This document shows positions 49,501-61,500 of a stretch of DNA of 64,000 bases, in pieces; within the stretch, counting starts at the first letter, position 1; every line of letters begins with the position of its first letter. This stretch comes from Toxoplasma gondii ME49 (taxonomy: Eukaryota; Apicomplexa; Conoidasida; Eucoccidiorida; Sarcocystidae): assembly GCF_000006565.2 (NCBI RefSeq), contig NC_031475.1:4292522-4356521 (forward strand). Direction: 5' to 3'. The notes beneath the pieces were generated by a model that saw only the letters and a program-made list of their open reading frames with translations, was not told where the DNA came from and searched no databases. A program made the position numbers and the translations under genes.

Positions 49501-52500
49501 GACATCCGCCCTCTCTCTGCGGACCGAGGCCAGTCGTCTGGAGACACGAAAAAAAACAGCAGCGAGAAACCTGGAGGTATGTTCAGGCGCCGAAAGTGCG
49601 ACGACCACAACGGGTACCCAAGCGTGGAGGTTCCAGTGTCATCGGGCGTCTTTCGGCGTGGAACTCGTTTGCCCCAAAATGCACGGGGGGAGATGGTGTA
49701 GGCGAATGAAACGGCGTTTTCAATTCCTGTCATCCTAGTAGAGCATGTCGCTCGCTTTGCTGTTTCACACTTCCTAGGTCGTTGTTTCTCTCTCGCTGTT
49801 CACCGTCTTCTCCTTTCCTCTCTTGTCTCCCTTTTGCATTCTTCGCTGTGCTGATATTAGAGTCCTCTTCTTCCTTCCACGCTGTCTCGCTCTGTGTCTC
49901 TTCCGACCGCCGTTCCGACTTGTCGTTCATGCCTCCTCGCGCTCTCTCTCACTGACTGTCTCTGCATGTTTGGTTTTTTCTCCAGGCCTGCCGTTCCTCA
50001 GCGCCTTGTCGCCGCTGCTGAACTTGATGCCGACTCATCCTCTGCTCCCGCGTTCGCCCGCGTCTCTCCCCCTCCTCTCGCCGACGACCTCTGCGTTGCA
50101 TGCAGTGTCGAATTCATGCAAAGAACGTGGAGACAAACATCTCCCGGCCTCGCGCTCGTTGCTGCAGCCTGCCGCTGCAGGGTCTGTCTTCTCACCGGGT
50201 CACGCTTCTGTCCTTTCGCCTTCCCACTCTCTCCGAGACTCTTCGCGCCCGGTGTCTCCGACCTTTTCGTCGTCCTCCTTTTCGTCGTTCGATGCTCTGC
50301 CACCAGCAGCGGCTCTTCATACAAATGAGGCTTTGGCAAACGCGCGCGAGTGCCTGAGGCTTTCAGACGCGAGGCCGAAGGACCCCGAGGACCCTCTGGA
50401 GACTCATATAGCACTCCCGGAAACCGGCGACACCCGAAAATGGACATGCGACCCCTTTCAAACGAGGGGAGAGATACCGACAGGAGATCGAGCTGGTTTC
50501 GAAGTAGAAGCGTCCAGAGGAGACAGACAAACGGCGAGTCCCCGCGGAAGTTTAGGCATCTCCTTTCCACAGAAAGACGGCCTTTCGCGTAATCGGGAAC
50601 AAACACTGTCGGCGTCTGCAGATGGAAACTTGATTGTGGTGATGAAGGTGCTCCCCCGAGAGAGCAGAGTGAAGCTCATCCAGAACACAGATGGCAGCGA
50701 GAATGTTAATGTATCTCCTTTTGTGCCTTCGACTTCCTTTCCGTGTGTGGCTCTTGAGGTGTCTGATTCGGTCTCTGCGCCTCCTCCATGCACAAGCAGG
50801 AATCTTGGTGAAGACTGCCGAGTCTCAGGATCTCTCCAGAATTCTTCTGTCCCTCACCAGCCTTCGAGTTCGCCACCCTCGTCGTCTCCCTCTGGATCGC
50901 ACTCTCCCAAGACAGCCAACAGCAGCCGCGGCTCGCCGTTCCGAGGCGCATGTCCATCGCGGCTCTCTCCGCTGAAAGGCGACCGTCGGGGCAGAGGCTT
51001 TTTCCCCCTCTTCGTCTTTTCCCCAAGCAGGTGTGGAAGACGCGCTATCTCCTGCGAGGTTCTGAAGAAAGCAGACATGGTGCAGAAGGAACGGGAGAAG
51101 AAGAAGAAAGAAGGCGAGGGGAAGCGAGACTGTAGGTCGCTTCCTGGTCTTCCGCGAATCGACGGCTTAGCTGAGAAAGACAGGAGACAACGCAGGGAGT
51201 TGAGCGCATCTGAACGGATGCTGGAGACCTCGCTTGAAAACGTCAGAGATCTTGGGCTGGACTCAGGTGCTTTGCGCTCTTCACATCGAGGCAATTTCGT
51301 TTCGGCACCGCAGCAGACAGACGCAGCAGGTAAAGACACGGATGACGTTTGTCCGCTGTCGTTGATGAACGGAGAACATGGAGCGAATCGCGATACAATT
51401 AAAGAAGACGAAGAGGAAAAACAGTGTCCGGACCCGATGCCAGAGGGGCAAGCCAGGCAGCATGCCAGAGACCACAAAGTTGGACAGTCTTCTTCCCTCC
51501 TGAGCCGTGAAGAACAGTTGCGAACTTTTGCCGGCGCCCATGAGTCCCCCTGTGCTTCTCGCGCGTCTCCCGCGTCGTCTCCTCGGTTTCTTCGAGACAT
51601 CTCACCGGCCGTCAGCCCCCAGGCCTCGTCAAGGGCACTTGGTCAGAGGTCCCCGCAGTCTCGGATGGATTTCGGCCTCCCCACCTTACCAGCCTCTTCT
51701 GCGCCGTGTTCTTCCACTCCTCGCCAAATTGTCGACTTCGCATCGACTCGCGAGAAATGCGGAGGCACTTTGGGGTTGCAGACTCTGAAGCGTCTCTCAT
51801 CTCACATCTTTTCCAGAGTCGTGGATGCTGCAAGGAACGATCTCACCTTGCAGCTGTCTTCCCAGAACGCGCTTCTTTCTGCTCTCCACCCTGTGGGGTG
51901 TCAGGGACCTTGTGTCTTCCCCGTCGCTCAGAGCTCGACCTCATCACCCTTCCGGCGCTGTTCAAGCGTCCACCAGGAAGACCGTGGTTCCTTCGTCTCT
52001 TCTTCCACCTGTGCGCCGGCGAGCTCGGTGGAAGGCGCCCATGGTGTGTGGGTGCGAGCGCGCGAAAGCGATGTCGGGTCGATTATCGCTCACGCGTTGC
52101 TGAGTGTCTCCATGCAGAGGGCAATGGCGGTTCGCTGGGCCTCTTGGGCGACTCGGCCAAGGCGAGGAAGCCGAGCAAGCGGACGCGACTTAAGCGAGCG
52201 AACTCAGACAGGTCCGCCGCGGATACAACCTCGTGACGGGTGTCAATCGTCTCTGAAAGGCGAGGCATCATCTGTGGCATCGCGCGTCCGCACACACCCT
52301 GGATCGCTGGTGCCTGTAGAAGACACGAGCGTTGGAAGCGAGGGGAGACGCGCCAGGGAAGCGACAGGGGAGAAGAAGGAAGAGACACGCAAACTGCGTC
52401 TCCCTTGCTGTGGAGCGAGTTGCGGGGGGTGTCTTCATCGCTGTAGGTCGCCACCCTCCTCAGGATCGGCGCCGGCGCCGAAGGATTGTCCCGCTGAACC

Positions 52501-55500
52501 TGTAGAGACAAGACAGGCAGGTGATGAAACAGGAGATAGCGTCGAGTGCGACTGCTGCAGGGGCAGCTGCCCTGTGGGGCTTGCACGTCTCCGGCGTCTC
52601 CGCCGAGCCGAGGCGCGCGTAGAGACTGTTGTCGGCACTCGGAGACACATGTGGGGTGGCGATTGCGACTGTCTCCGGTGTGCAGCTCTAGACACGCTCC
52701 TGCAGCTCGCCACGCACACCCCGATAGACGCGAATGGGGGGCAGCAACGCGCCAAGAAAAGGCATGACTCGCGATCACCTCGGGGCTTGAACGCGAACAG
52801 AGGACGTAGGTTTTCTGGCTTAAAGTCGGGAGCGTTTAGGGGAGTAGGTCACGGACACCCGACGACTCTGGGACTTCGCGACCAGGCTCTCGAAAGGCCG
52901 GAGGAGCGAGATTGGAACGGTTATGCAGCTGCATGCGTTGGTGAGGCGAACAGAGGCAACGAATGTCCAGAGGGGTCCTGTGAGTTCAAACCAATGAAAC
53001 ATGAAGCCACCAACGCCCAGCTTTTCAGTGCTTCACAAACTCCGTCCCCCCCTGGTAGGTTCTTGTCTTCGTGTTTCCTTTCGCTGCCTACTTTGAGCGA
53101 GAGGCTTTGGTGCTTCAGTCCACCCGTCGTCTCTGCGCCATTCTCGCCACTCTCGTCTTGCGTCGTTCGTCGCATGCACGCACTCACCGGGGCAGCGACG
53201 TTGGAGCGCGAAGACGGAGATTGGAGTCTCCACGGCGAGGCAGGGACCGCCTCGACCCAGACAAGAGACAAGTGTCTCCGTCCGTCGACCAGACAGCCCT
53301 GTGACCCGCCACAGGCGCACTGCGGGGACGACCACGGAGACAGCAAGGAGACAGTTGTCGGCCTCGCGATTCGATGGGGTATGGGGGATCAACGAGAGCA
53401 GCGAGGAAGAGGACACTGGCATGTGGAAGACCGGCAGGAAGCGAAGGAGACCTCTGACGGATGGCCGAGGGCAGGGCCTCGTTCTTCTTCGTTTCCCCCT
53501 TCTTCATCGGCAGACGATTCGTTTCCTTTTACCTTTTGTGGCGGATGCGCTGAGGTGTCTGGAGAAGGCGAAAAGGCCTTAGAGGAAACATGGACTCTCC
53601 TAAAGCATGGTGTTGTCTCCTCCGCTCAAGCCGTCCCCCTTGCGACGCCAAAGCCTCACTCCGCGTGGCGTCCGTCTTCGTCTTCTTCTGCCTGCGTTCC
53701 GTTCTCAACGGGAGATGGTCCTGCTCACTGTTGCCTGCTCCGCGCGTCTCCCTCTGCACTTGAAGACTCCCAAGTGCGGCCGCTGCCTGGTCTGTTGTCT
53801 TCGAAGGCAGCCGAGGAGACAGCCGGAGACAGGCGGGAGGCTCGCGGCTCGTGGAGAGGCTCGGCGGTGGAGACGCTTCGAGGGTATTTGCGCCTAGACA
53901 GAGCCGCGTCTCCCAGACTGCATTCGGTTGAGGACGACGGAACTGGCGCTCCTAAACCGGCGCCCAGAGGCGAGAAAGGACCGCTTGGGTGGGAAGAAGA
54001 AGAGCTGCGAGTGATGAGAGAGATCCTGACAGGTCCCGGCCTCGGATCGCAAGACGACGGCGAGAGAGGAAAGGAGAAGGACGGAAGAGAGAGAACAAAA
54101 GGGCAGGGGTCGTTCTCTTTGCACGACCGTGCAGGCGACGCCAACGCGCACATCGAAATTCTGGTCAAGGCGAAGCGAGAAACGCCTGAAGAAGACCAAG
54201 GAGACGGAAAGGAGGAACCACGCGACATCTCGTGTCTCGTAACTGTTTTCTACCCCACAAGAGTAAGTGACTCCGAGAAAAAAGAGGAAAGGATTGAAAG
54301 GGATATTTCCGGCATTTTTTCACCAGTTGTTTTTCCTTGTCTCTCTGCATGCGTGTCTGCGTCTCCTCAGCCCCGTTGTCCTGTGTCATTGTCTGTCTTC
54401 TGGTATCCCTGTCGCTCTGCACTTTTCTCACTCGAAGCTTTTTTTCTATTGCACCAATCTTCTTCCTTTCCGTCGCCGTGGCTCTCCAGTCCATCCTCAT
54501 TCGTTAACTCTCTTCTGCTTTCTGTCGTCTTCTCTACGCGACGCGGTCCCAGACATCTGCTTTTCTTGTTCTTTACACCAGTCGAGTTGCCTTTTCGCAT
54601 GTTTTCTCGTCTTGGCTTTCCCTGATTCTTCCGGCCCACTCGTTCACGATCCAGCTGTGGTGTGTTGTTCTTTGTTTATTTCCGCGTTTCTCAGTTCCAC
54701 GCGATGAGACATTTTCTCTGCGGCGACGACATGCGCTTCTGTTCCTCCCTTCGAACTTCCCACCCTATTCGCCTCCCTGGAGGGAAGAGCGGCGCTCGCT
54801 TCTCCCTCTCCCATGACGGGCAAGCTTTCCACTTCCACAAACCTATAGCAGCAATTCAGACAGTTTGACTTTAGAAGCCTGGCTTCTCACTTTTCTTCTG
54901 GTTTTCTCATTTACAGAAGCGGTTGATGCCCTTTGGTTTTGTAGGTTTTCCACTTTGTGCCTATGCGCCAGTTCTTCCCAAACCAGAGGGTCTCTGTACG
55001 CTTCTTTTCCGTTTCGCACTGTGCCTGGTTTGCTCAACTCTGCGGTTTCTGGGCGTCTCCCAGCGGCCGTTTGTTTCTGGTCGGAGAAGGAGACAAACTG
55101 CATGTCTTCTGTTTACACACGGATTCTGTGTAGTCTGGAGAGAGAGCGTTTTCTCACGATCCATTCTTGTTCTTAGTCCATCCCAACGGAGCAGTTCGGA
55201 TTCACCCTCGATTCGGTGGAGTGTGAGATCTTCTGGATACCTGAGAAGTTCCTTTCTGGCGGAGAAGTGCCTACGAGTTGGACTACGAGTGGATTTCTTG
55301 AGGGCCTTCTTGTATCAGATCGAAGTTCTGTGGCGCTTGCCATGTCCATCATCTTCGAGCATTACTTGTGGGGGTGTCGAGCGTACTGTTCAAAGCTGCA
55401 CAAGCATAACGACCTTCACCTTGGTGGGCGCCTGTAAACATGCATGTTGTTCGGCGATTTTTAGGCATCCGTTTTTCCTGTCGCCTCTCGACTTGCGGGT

Positions 55501-58500
55501 GTCGTCGGCCTCCGTATTGTGTTGGTTTGTCTTTCTTTGCGTTTGTGTGAGTGAACTTGCAGGCAGTACGTGATCAAGCAGCTGAATAGGCACGAGATGC
55601 GCCTTTGGCTGTCTGAGGACGCAGGAAGCGCCCTCTTTCGCCATGTCTCCGAGACGTTATTTTCTGAGGAGCCGACGACTTTGACGGCCCTTTACGGCCT
55701 TTTTCAGCTCGCGTTTCCGGAGAAAAAAACCAAGGAGTTCTACATCGTCATGGAGAACATGCGTCACATGCGTGCACGCGAGGACGACTTCCTCTCCAAG
55801 TTGCATTCTCTGTCTCTTCTGGCTCCTCTCGCGTCTCTGCTGCTCCCGAGATCTGTTCCGCAGTCTCAGGAATGGGGGTCTCGGCTTTCCGAAACTTGCC
55901 AGGGCGGTTGTTTCCTAACTGAGAACCGACAGCGAGAGTCCAGGGCAAGGGATGTGAAAAACGCCAAGGCAGACAGAGTCCTTGGCGGAGACGGGGAAGA
56001 CACACAACCTGAACGCAAGAAGGAAAACGGAGATGAAGACGAAAGAACCTTGTCCGCTCTGGGAAGAGCCGTGACATCTCAAACGTGTGTGGGGAGTCGC
56101 GGGTGTTCTGAATGTGCCTTTCGGTTGCGATTCCTTCATCTTCTGTCTTCATGTTCCTCCCCTTTTCAACCTGCTCCCGCACCCACGGTCAATGCGACTT
56201 TCTCTCCAGAGTCCAGCCGTTCTCGTCTTCTTCTATTCGACCTCAAAGGAGTCGGGACAATGCGCTATGTGCGGCTCGACGAAGAGCGCGTCTCCACTGA
56301 CCCTCTCTCTGGAGCGCATGCAGAGAGCGACGGAGAGCGAGCGCAAGGGGATGGAGCGAAGCGACATGGGAGCGCGAAAGAAGAGGCGGCTCCGCGACGG
56401 GAGAGGACTGAGGGGAAGGACGAGAAGGACGAGAAGGACGAAACGGATGGACAACACAGGGGCAACACCAAGCATGGAGCCGACTCAGAATCCTTCTCTA
56501 AGACGCCAGGATGCGTAACGCGTTCAGGAGGAGAAACGAGAATCGCAGCACTCAGAGAATCCGCCTCATGGGGGAGTGAAGGCGGGACCTCGGCGGACAG
56601 AGGGGCGAGTCCGACGCGGAGAAACGGTGACGCGAGCGACTCGTTCAGAGCGAAGCGAGAGGGAAATGAGGACGCGATGCGCGGCTCCAGACGCAAAAAC
56701 GAGCGAGTGCAAGCAGACGCGCGCGGGGCGGGTCTCCAGGGAAAAACATGTGAAAACGAAGACGAAGAAGGAAGTGAAAAGGTTTGCTTGAGCGACGGCC
56801 GGGAAGAACTTTGGGGGGATGCCTCTGAGGCGCGACAGATGGAGACACAGCTGACAGTCGAATGCGAAGAAGAATGCCAAGCGTTTCACAAGAGACCGAC
56901 TCTGGAAGGCGCATGGCCATGGCAAAAGGCGACCGATGGAGCTGAGAGGAGGATTGGAGACTTCAGCCAAGAGGCGTCAGGCATGCCTAAAGCTGGAGAG
57001 AGACGCCATTCTTCGAGAAAGGAAGCCGACGCGTTTCGGCCCAACATGAACGGCAGTGAAGGCGGAAGCGATACAAGGGAGTCCTGGCGCGCAGAGTGTG
57101 CGCAAGGTGATACGGGAGCAAACAAAGAAGCAGGTGCAGTTGTGTGGAGCGAAGCGGACCCTCGGGATTCGGCTGAAACCTGTGAAGTCACTTCTTCGTC
57201 TCCGGTTCTGTCTCATCCCTGGCGTTCGTCTCGCTTGTCGCCTCTTGCGACAAGGCCTCCCGAGCTGTCTGAGAAGCCGGTCCGGGACCTGCAGAGACGC
57301 GTGCATGCGCAGTCGCGTTCGGCCGTGTCTTCGCCTTTGTTTCCATTCGATTTGACGTTTTCCGTTTCGCCTCCCCAGCCTTCGCCCTCGGCGCCGCCTG
57401 CAGCGGCCTTGCCTGTTTTGTGGGACCAGAACTTCCGCGAGTTCTCTCGGGGGTTCCCCTTGTGTCTCGAGAGCAGCGACCATGCATGGCTGTGGCGAGC
57501 GCTGCAGCGCGACACACAGCTGCTGCAGAAGCTCGACGTGGTGGACTACTCGCTGCTGGTTTTGGTGGAAGAAGGCGAGAACTGTCGGCGGATTTCCCTT
57601 GCCCTCATCGACTTCTTTCGACCCTACACCTGGGACAAGCAGATGGAGACCATCGGCAAGTCGCTTGCGTACATGACGCGTGGATGGCTCGACGAACAGC
57701 CGACGGTGCTGTCGCCTCCGCAGTACCGCCTCAGATTTCTTCACACCATGGCCGCGTTCTTCGGACCGGCGTACCCCACCGACTTGACGAGCGTCTTCGC
57801 TTCTCTCGTCCGGACTGTTCCGACCCTCCCTTCGCTGGCCAGGACTCGCGACCGAGACAGACGGCCGCCGGGTCAAGCCGAGAACACAGAAGGTCGAAGA
57901 AGGTGGGCACCTCTGGGTGACGATGCAAACGGGCGACAGGGAGACGCGCCAGACAAAGTCGAGAAATGCGCGCGGCTGGTTAACGCTCCATACTCGCATT
58001 TGGCCTCAAACGGGGACCCTCGCAGTGTGCGGTCGTCGGCGACGGCACACTCCGTTGCCTCTCCAACAACGTCTGTCGCCACGCTGTTCGCGTCGGCATC
58101 CTCTTCAGGGAAGGCGAACGCCTCTCGAGAGATTTTTCCCCAGGCTCCGCGACCGCTGCCGGCGGAGGCGCTGCCCTCCTCCGCTCCTCCGGAATCGATC
58201 GAGGTCTCAGGACGACATCCAGGGGAGAATCCAGGGCGGTTCGCAGAAATGGCAACCGGAGAACAGGAAAACGCCGGAGGCACAAGAGAGAAATGTGACG
58301 GCGAAGCCGGCAAGAACGTGGAGGGCGTCGTGGTGGGGAATGTGAAACGCAGCAGCGGAAAGACCAAGAGACAAAGAAAGGCGAGAAACGCGCGCATGCT
58401 TCGTGAAACACAAAGTGCCACTGAGACTGTACGCATGGCCGCAGCTTCTGCCTTTCTGCTGCTGCGGATTCGAGATCAACAGAGAAAGGACAGAGGCACA

Positions 58501-58515
58501 CGCATCTACGATTGA
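37559..58515 (+). CDS. FYVE-type phosphatidylinositol-3-phosphate 5-kinase (PIKfyve/Fab1), giant, 8 exons
   Basis: It should convert PI3P to PI(3,5)P2 on endo-lysosomal membranes. Exons: 37559-42562, 43290-44088, 44407-45401, 45858-47498, 47860-49576, 49986-54262, 54695-54819 and 55563-58515. All join in frame to 5836 aa, over twice the length of yeast or human family members. Domains in order: FYVE zinc finger at residues about 220-285 (WLMPD, FLRRHHCRQCG); an acidic tract; a Cpn60/TCP1-like region (FVKIKRLPGLSIADSFFVHG, ILALRPALIVTSEGASQLIQ, LRRISRCSGAPVL); a Cys-rich Fab1 block across exons 1, 3 and 4 (VLCWQWCRVCQ, FSKFLELLL, SFAYEDVPIYTL); poly-Ser and other low-complexity filler; and the C-terminal lipid kinase, from about residue 4750, with GGKSGARFSLSHDG, YVIKQL (ATP-binding Lys), FDLKG, DYSLLVLV and IDFFRPYTWDKQ. 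Intron 7 lacks a GT donor and is best explained as GC-AG. Exon 5's acceptor (tctttttag|GAC) was picked for frame. Confidence 0.93.
38217..38412 (+). other. FYVE zinc finger of PIKfyve
   Basis: Residues about 220-285 read WLMPDSRC, CFAC, FSTFLRRHHCRQCGLVFC, HTC and RLCLSC. This matches the PIKfyve subfamily start WMPD and the R(R/K)HHCRxCG signature that binds phosphatidylinositol-3-phosphate. All zinc ligands expected for the fold are present. It should target the kinase to PI3P-bearing endosome-like membranes. Confidence 0.93.
40391..40517 (+). repeat. 127-base pure-purine tract in PIKfyve exon 1
   Basis: An uninterrupted run of A and G built from gagaagaag and gagagagaag units. In the annotated frame it encodes Glu with some Arg and Gly; the other two forward frames read Arg/Glu and Lys/Glu and are also open through it. 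Tracts of this kind can form triplex DNA and are prone to length change. Confidence 0.95.
42205..42262 (+). repeat. 15-base tandem repeat, about 4 copies, in PIKfyve exon 1
   Basis: The unit gaggaagcgaggaga is repeated nearly perfectly four times and keeps the reading frame, giving successive EEARR blocks. It is internal coding expansion, probably length-polymorphic between strains. Confidence 0.9.
42732..42852. repeat. (AT)n microsatellite cluster in PIKfyve intron 1
   Basis: Several AT runs with GTGTCTATG- and TTTAAATTAG-type interruptions occupy about 120 bases just after the exon 1 donor. Confidence 0.9.
43447..43530 (+). repeat. Poly-serine coding tract (TCT/TCG)n, exon 2
   Basis: Serine codons (tct, tcc, tca, tcg) with a few Phe encode about 25 residues of near-pure Ser in the variable part of PIKfyve between the chaperonin-like and Cys-rich blocks. 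Confidence 0.9.
44446..44530 (+). repeat. Poly-serine coding tract, exon 3
   Basis: A second Ser tract starts about 15 codons after the exon 3 acceptor and precedes the conserved block LCWQWCRVCQ by about 45 residues. Confidence 0.9.
45513..45580 (+). repeat. Purine-rich ~13-base tandem repeat in a PIKfyve intron
   Basis: About four copies of agggagaaggaagg lie in the intron between the exons ending at 45401 and starting at 45858. The tract is almost pure purine. Confidence 0.8.
46086..46298 (+). repeat. Poly-serine (TCT/TTC)n tract of about 210 bases, exon 4
   Basis: A very long pyrimidine-rich run encodes about 70 residues that are nearly all Ser, broken by Leu-Pro and Pro-Pro pairs. Only a few G bases interrupt the pyrimidine run. 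It is the longest homopolymeric amino-acid stretch in the window. Confidence 0.95.
54820..55562 (+). other. Probable GC-AG intron inside the PIKfyve kinase domain
   Basis: The exon ending at 54819 stops after ...SHDG and is followed by GCAAGC; the next exon starts after ttgcag at 55563. Joining them gives SHDGQYVIKQL in frame, matching the family's strand leading to the ATP-binding Lys. No GT in the preceding bases gives an in-frame join; the first one downstream, at 54860, adds unrelated residues and breaks the frame. Confidence 0.7.
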
Positions 58516-61500
58516 GCGAGCCTGAGTGGAAGAACAAACCACCAAACCGCTTAACTTTACCTCATGTTAGAGTGCATGTACTGCTCCCAACAAGGTTGGT
58601 GGAAGGTTTCGTTTTTTTGAACGGCGCAAAGGGGAAGGAAAACTTTTCAAGTGCGTCAGCCTTTCAACCCGCCAGCACAGATGCAACAATGCAAACCACA
58701 CTCCCCGTGTACAACTTCGCCGCGAAACAAGCCCTGTATGTTCGTCCGATCGCGTGTTCTGCGAAGCGGACAAGCAAGAAACATTGCGTCAGGCATTTCG
58801 ATTTATGTCGAAATATTTCGCACTTTCCAGGTTTCACCATGGAGATAGAGAACCACTTTCACAGCCTAACCGTACAGATTCGCTGCTTGGCTAGATCTAG
58901 GGCATGACTTTGTTTTATGAATCTGACCTAGAGCCTGACTGTCGATGTCTGCAACGAAAAACGTCTGACCGTCTGTTGCTAAGGGCTGAGAAAAATATCT
59001 GAGCGACTGGTGCTGAGGACTCAAAAAAACCGGGAGAGAGCCTTTTTTGTTAAGCGGAAGAACCCTAGAAAGTGTCTTCACCGCGGAAGTGGAGGTTGTG
59101 GTGCTACACGAACAGAAGATATACGGGTGGCATTGATGCCTTCCCCCATTTGCTATAGGCGGTGCAACAGGCGAAGTTATGGGCAATTCAGAAAGATCAG
59201 AGTGTTAGAACATTCGACCCAGCTATTTTACAGAGCACTGAGTCTAGACAGCTTCACGGCTGGCACATGTCGTTTTTGTGCCAGCGGACAAATATGAGAT
59301 GTTCAGGATACACTGAGGTGGAATAAGCAAATGAGGGCCCGCACCCGGGAACCGCTGTGCTCAACACCATCTAAACGAAATCTGCCGCCTTGTTTGTGGG
59401 ATATCATTCGGCGCCATGTCTGCATGTTTCCTAGAGTGCCGTGACTTCCTGACACACAAAGAACGAGATTCTTTGGTTTCTATAAACTGCTTGTTCTCAG
59501 GAGTATATCTCACGAGTTGAACTGCGGGTTTAGATTCTGAACGACAGCACTCGATTCCGATGTGTCTCTCCGGTAGGGCAGGAAGGATTCCTGACATGTT
59601 TTGAACATCGCGGCTAAACATCTTTTTTTCCTGAACATACTTCCCTAATACACTGCCTCTTTGTTTGAACGTTCATGGCTGTTGACGACAATACATTGGA
59701 TCGTGACACCTGCATCCCTGCTACTATGGAGTACGGTCAGGCTGGGCGAGAAAGGTAGAATCATATTTGCCACCTCTCTTGGCATCTACCGGTCCGCGGA
59801 ATCATTTTCTTGCAAGGGGCTTTTGGTTTGACGGAACTCCTTCTCCACTCCCCAATAACTCAGTGCCACGCAAGCAGTTCGTAGAACCGCATCATATTGC
59901 ACCTTGCGCTCGGACAACGCTGAACCCAGAGTTTTTAGTCGACATCACCGTGTTTGCTGCACCATCTGCCTGCTGCACGCCTGTTCCAAGCCTTCTACAC
60001 AACAAAATAGTGCGAATCGGCAGTGATAACCCATGAGGTTTCGGTTTTGAATCACATGGAGGTGTAAAAGACAAGTGACACCTGGATCGTTATGGAACTA
60101 TTCCACAATATACGAGCAGCGAGAGGGATCTCCTTCGAATTCTTGTCCTCTGTTTTTTCGGCGACGAAGCGGATTTTAGGCGTGACAGAAGCGCTGGAAT
60201 TCATCCGGAGGAAACATCCTAGCAAAAACTGTGGGGGATACTCTCAGTACTTTCAGGGTGCCAGTCCATTAGGATTGTTTCAAGTGGACCTACAAAGAGA
60301 AGTCACGGTGAATTACTTTCTTCAGTTTCGTTCGACGAAAGTCACGTGTAAATGCCCAGATGCTGACCGCCAGTAGTAGTCACACATTTCTGTAGCGTGA
60401 ACCCCTCGGTAACTTGACATCACCTGAATAAGCAAAAATCGAATGTGGCTTTAGGGGGCACCAGCTGAAACGCTTCAGACCTTAAGTAGAAATGCAACGA
60501 TGCAAGCCTCACCAATAACTCATGCAGTTATTGAGAGAAACACACGAGTGTACAGCCCTGCCATCGTGTAGTCTGTATCTCACGACTACTTAGGTACGGT
60601 GCTACCACGTCCCTGCTTCTTCGCCTGGAGTAGTCGATATGTTGTACCGACTGGCACATGTGCTAATGATTTATCTGGCTTTTCACATGAACTAAGTATT
60701 GTTCGTCAAGTTGCTTTATCAAGGTAACTCACGACCGACAAGGCTCTCTACATATCTTCACGCGGTGGGGGACGTTTCTGTAGTCTCTAGGTTCTTTCTC
60801 TTGCCTGGCGATGAGCAGCCGCTTGTTCCAAGCGAGTTCCTTCAAGAAAGGAGAGAAACGTCACCAGGCACAACAATACTGTTGCTGTACATGATTGTGA
60901 ATTAGAGAGTTTATCTCCTCGACACTGCGAAGCATATCTAGCTACGTCCACCATTCGTTAAGTATGTTAACCACAGGCAACTAGAGAGCAACGTTAAGTT
61001 CTTTGTATCTTTTTACCTCTAGCGTACTTGAGATTTAACCGATCAAACAGTTCGTTAAGGGTACAAGGGAAAAAGGCTTCGCGTTAGTTGTTGAGGACAC
61101 GACTACCACGAGCCTGTGGGCTGCGATAATAATGTTCAACGGCAGCTTGTGCATTTACGTTTCTTTTCAGGTCTCGCAACTTCAACTAAGGTCTGATAGA
61201 CACGATTCAAAGCAAAGGTCTGTTTCGTTGCTAGCGGTTCCACCGCTACCTGATCGCTTTTGCCTGCTATATCCTTGTACACAGAAACTTGTTTGCATGA
61301 TGTGCAGCTGGTGGTAGAATGTGAAATGCTGCTGACTAGTTCAGTGAATGACTCATTGTTCCTGGAATTAGTGCCAGTCCTCAGTTCCATAATAATCTCA
61401 AACGTTACTGCCGTATCGAAGCTTTTTTTTTTCAGTTCTTCTTTTGCGCCGCGAACCCCCCTTCTCTGTGTCTTGTGTGTTGCTTCGCGCCCAGTCGCGG

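Noticed and set aside
45870..49700. Possibility that PIKfyve is two genes with a start near 45861 or 47911
   Set aside because: Both ATGs lie inside exons whose acceptors join in frame to the preceding exon, and the Cys-rich Fab1 block continues across 45401/45858. Not excluded by transcripts.
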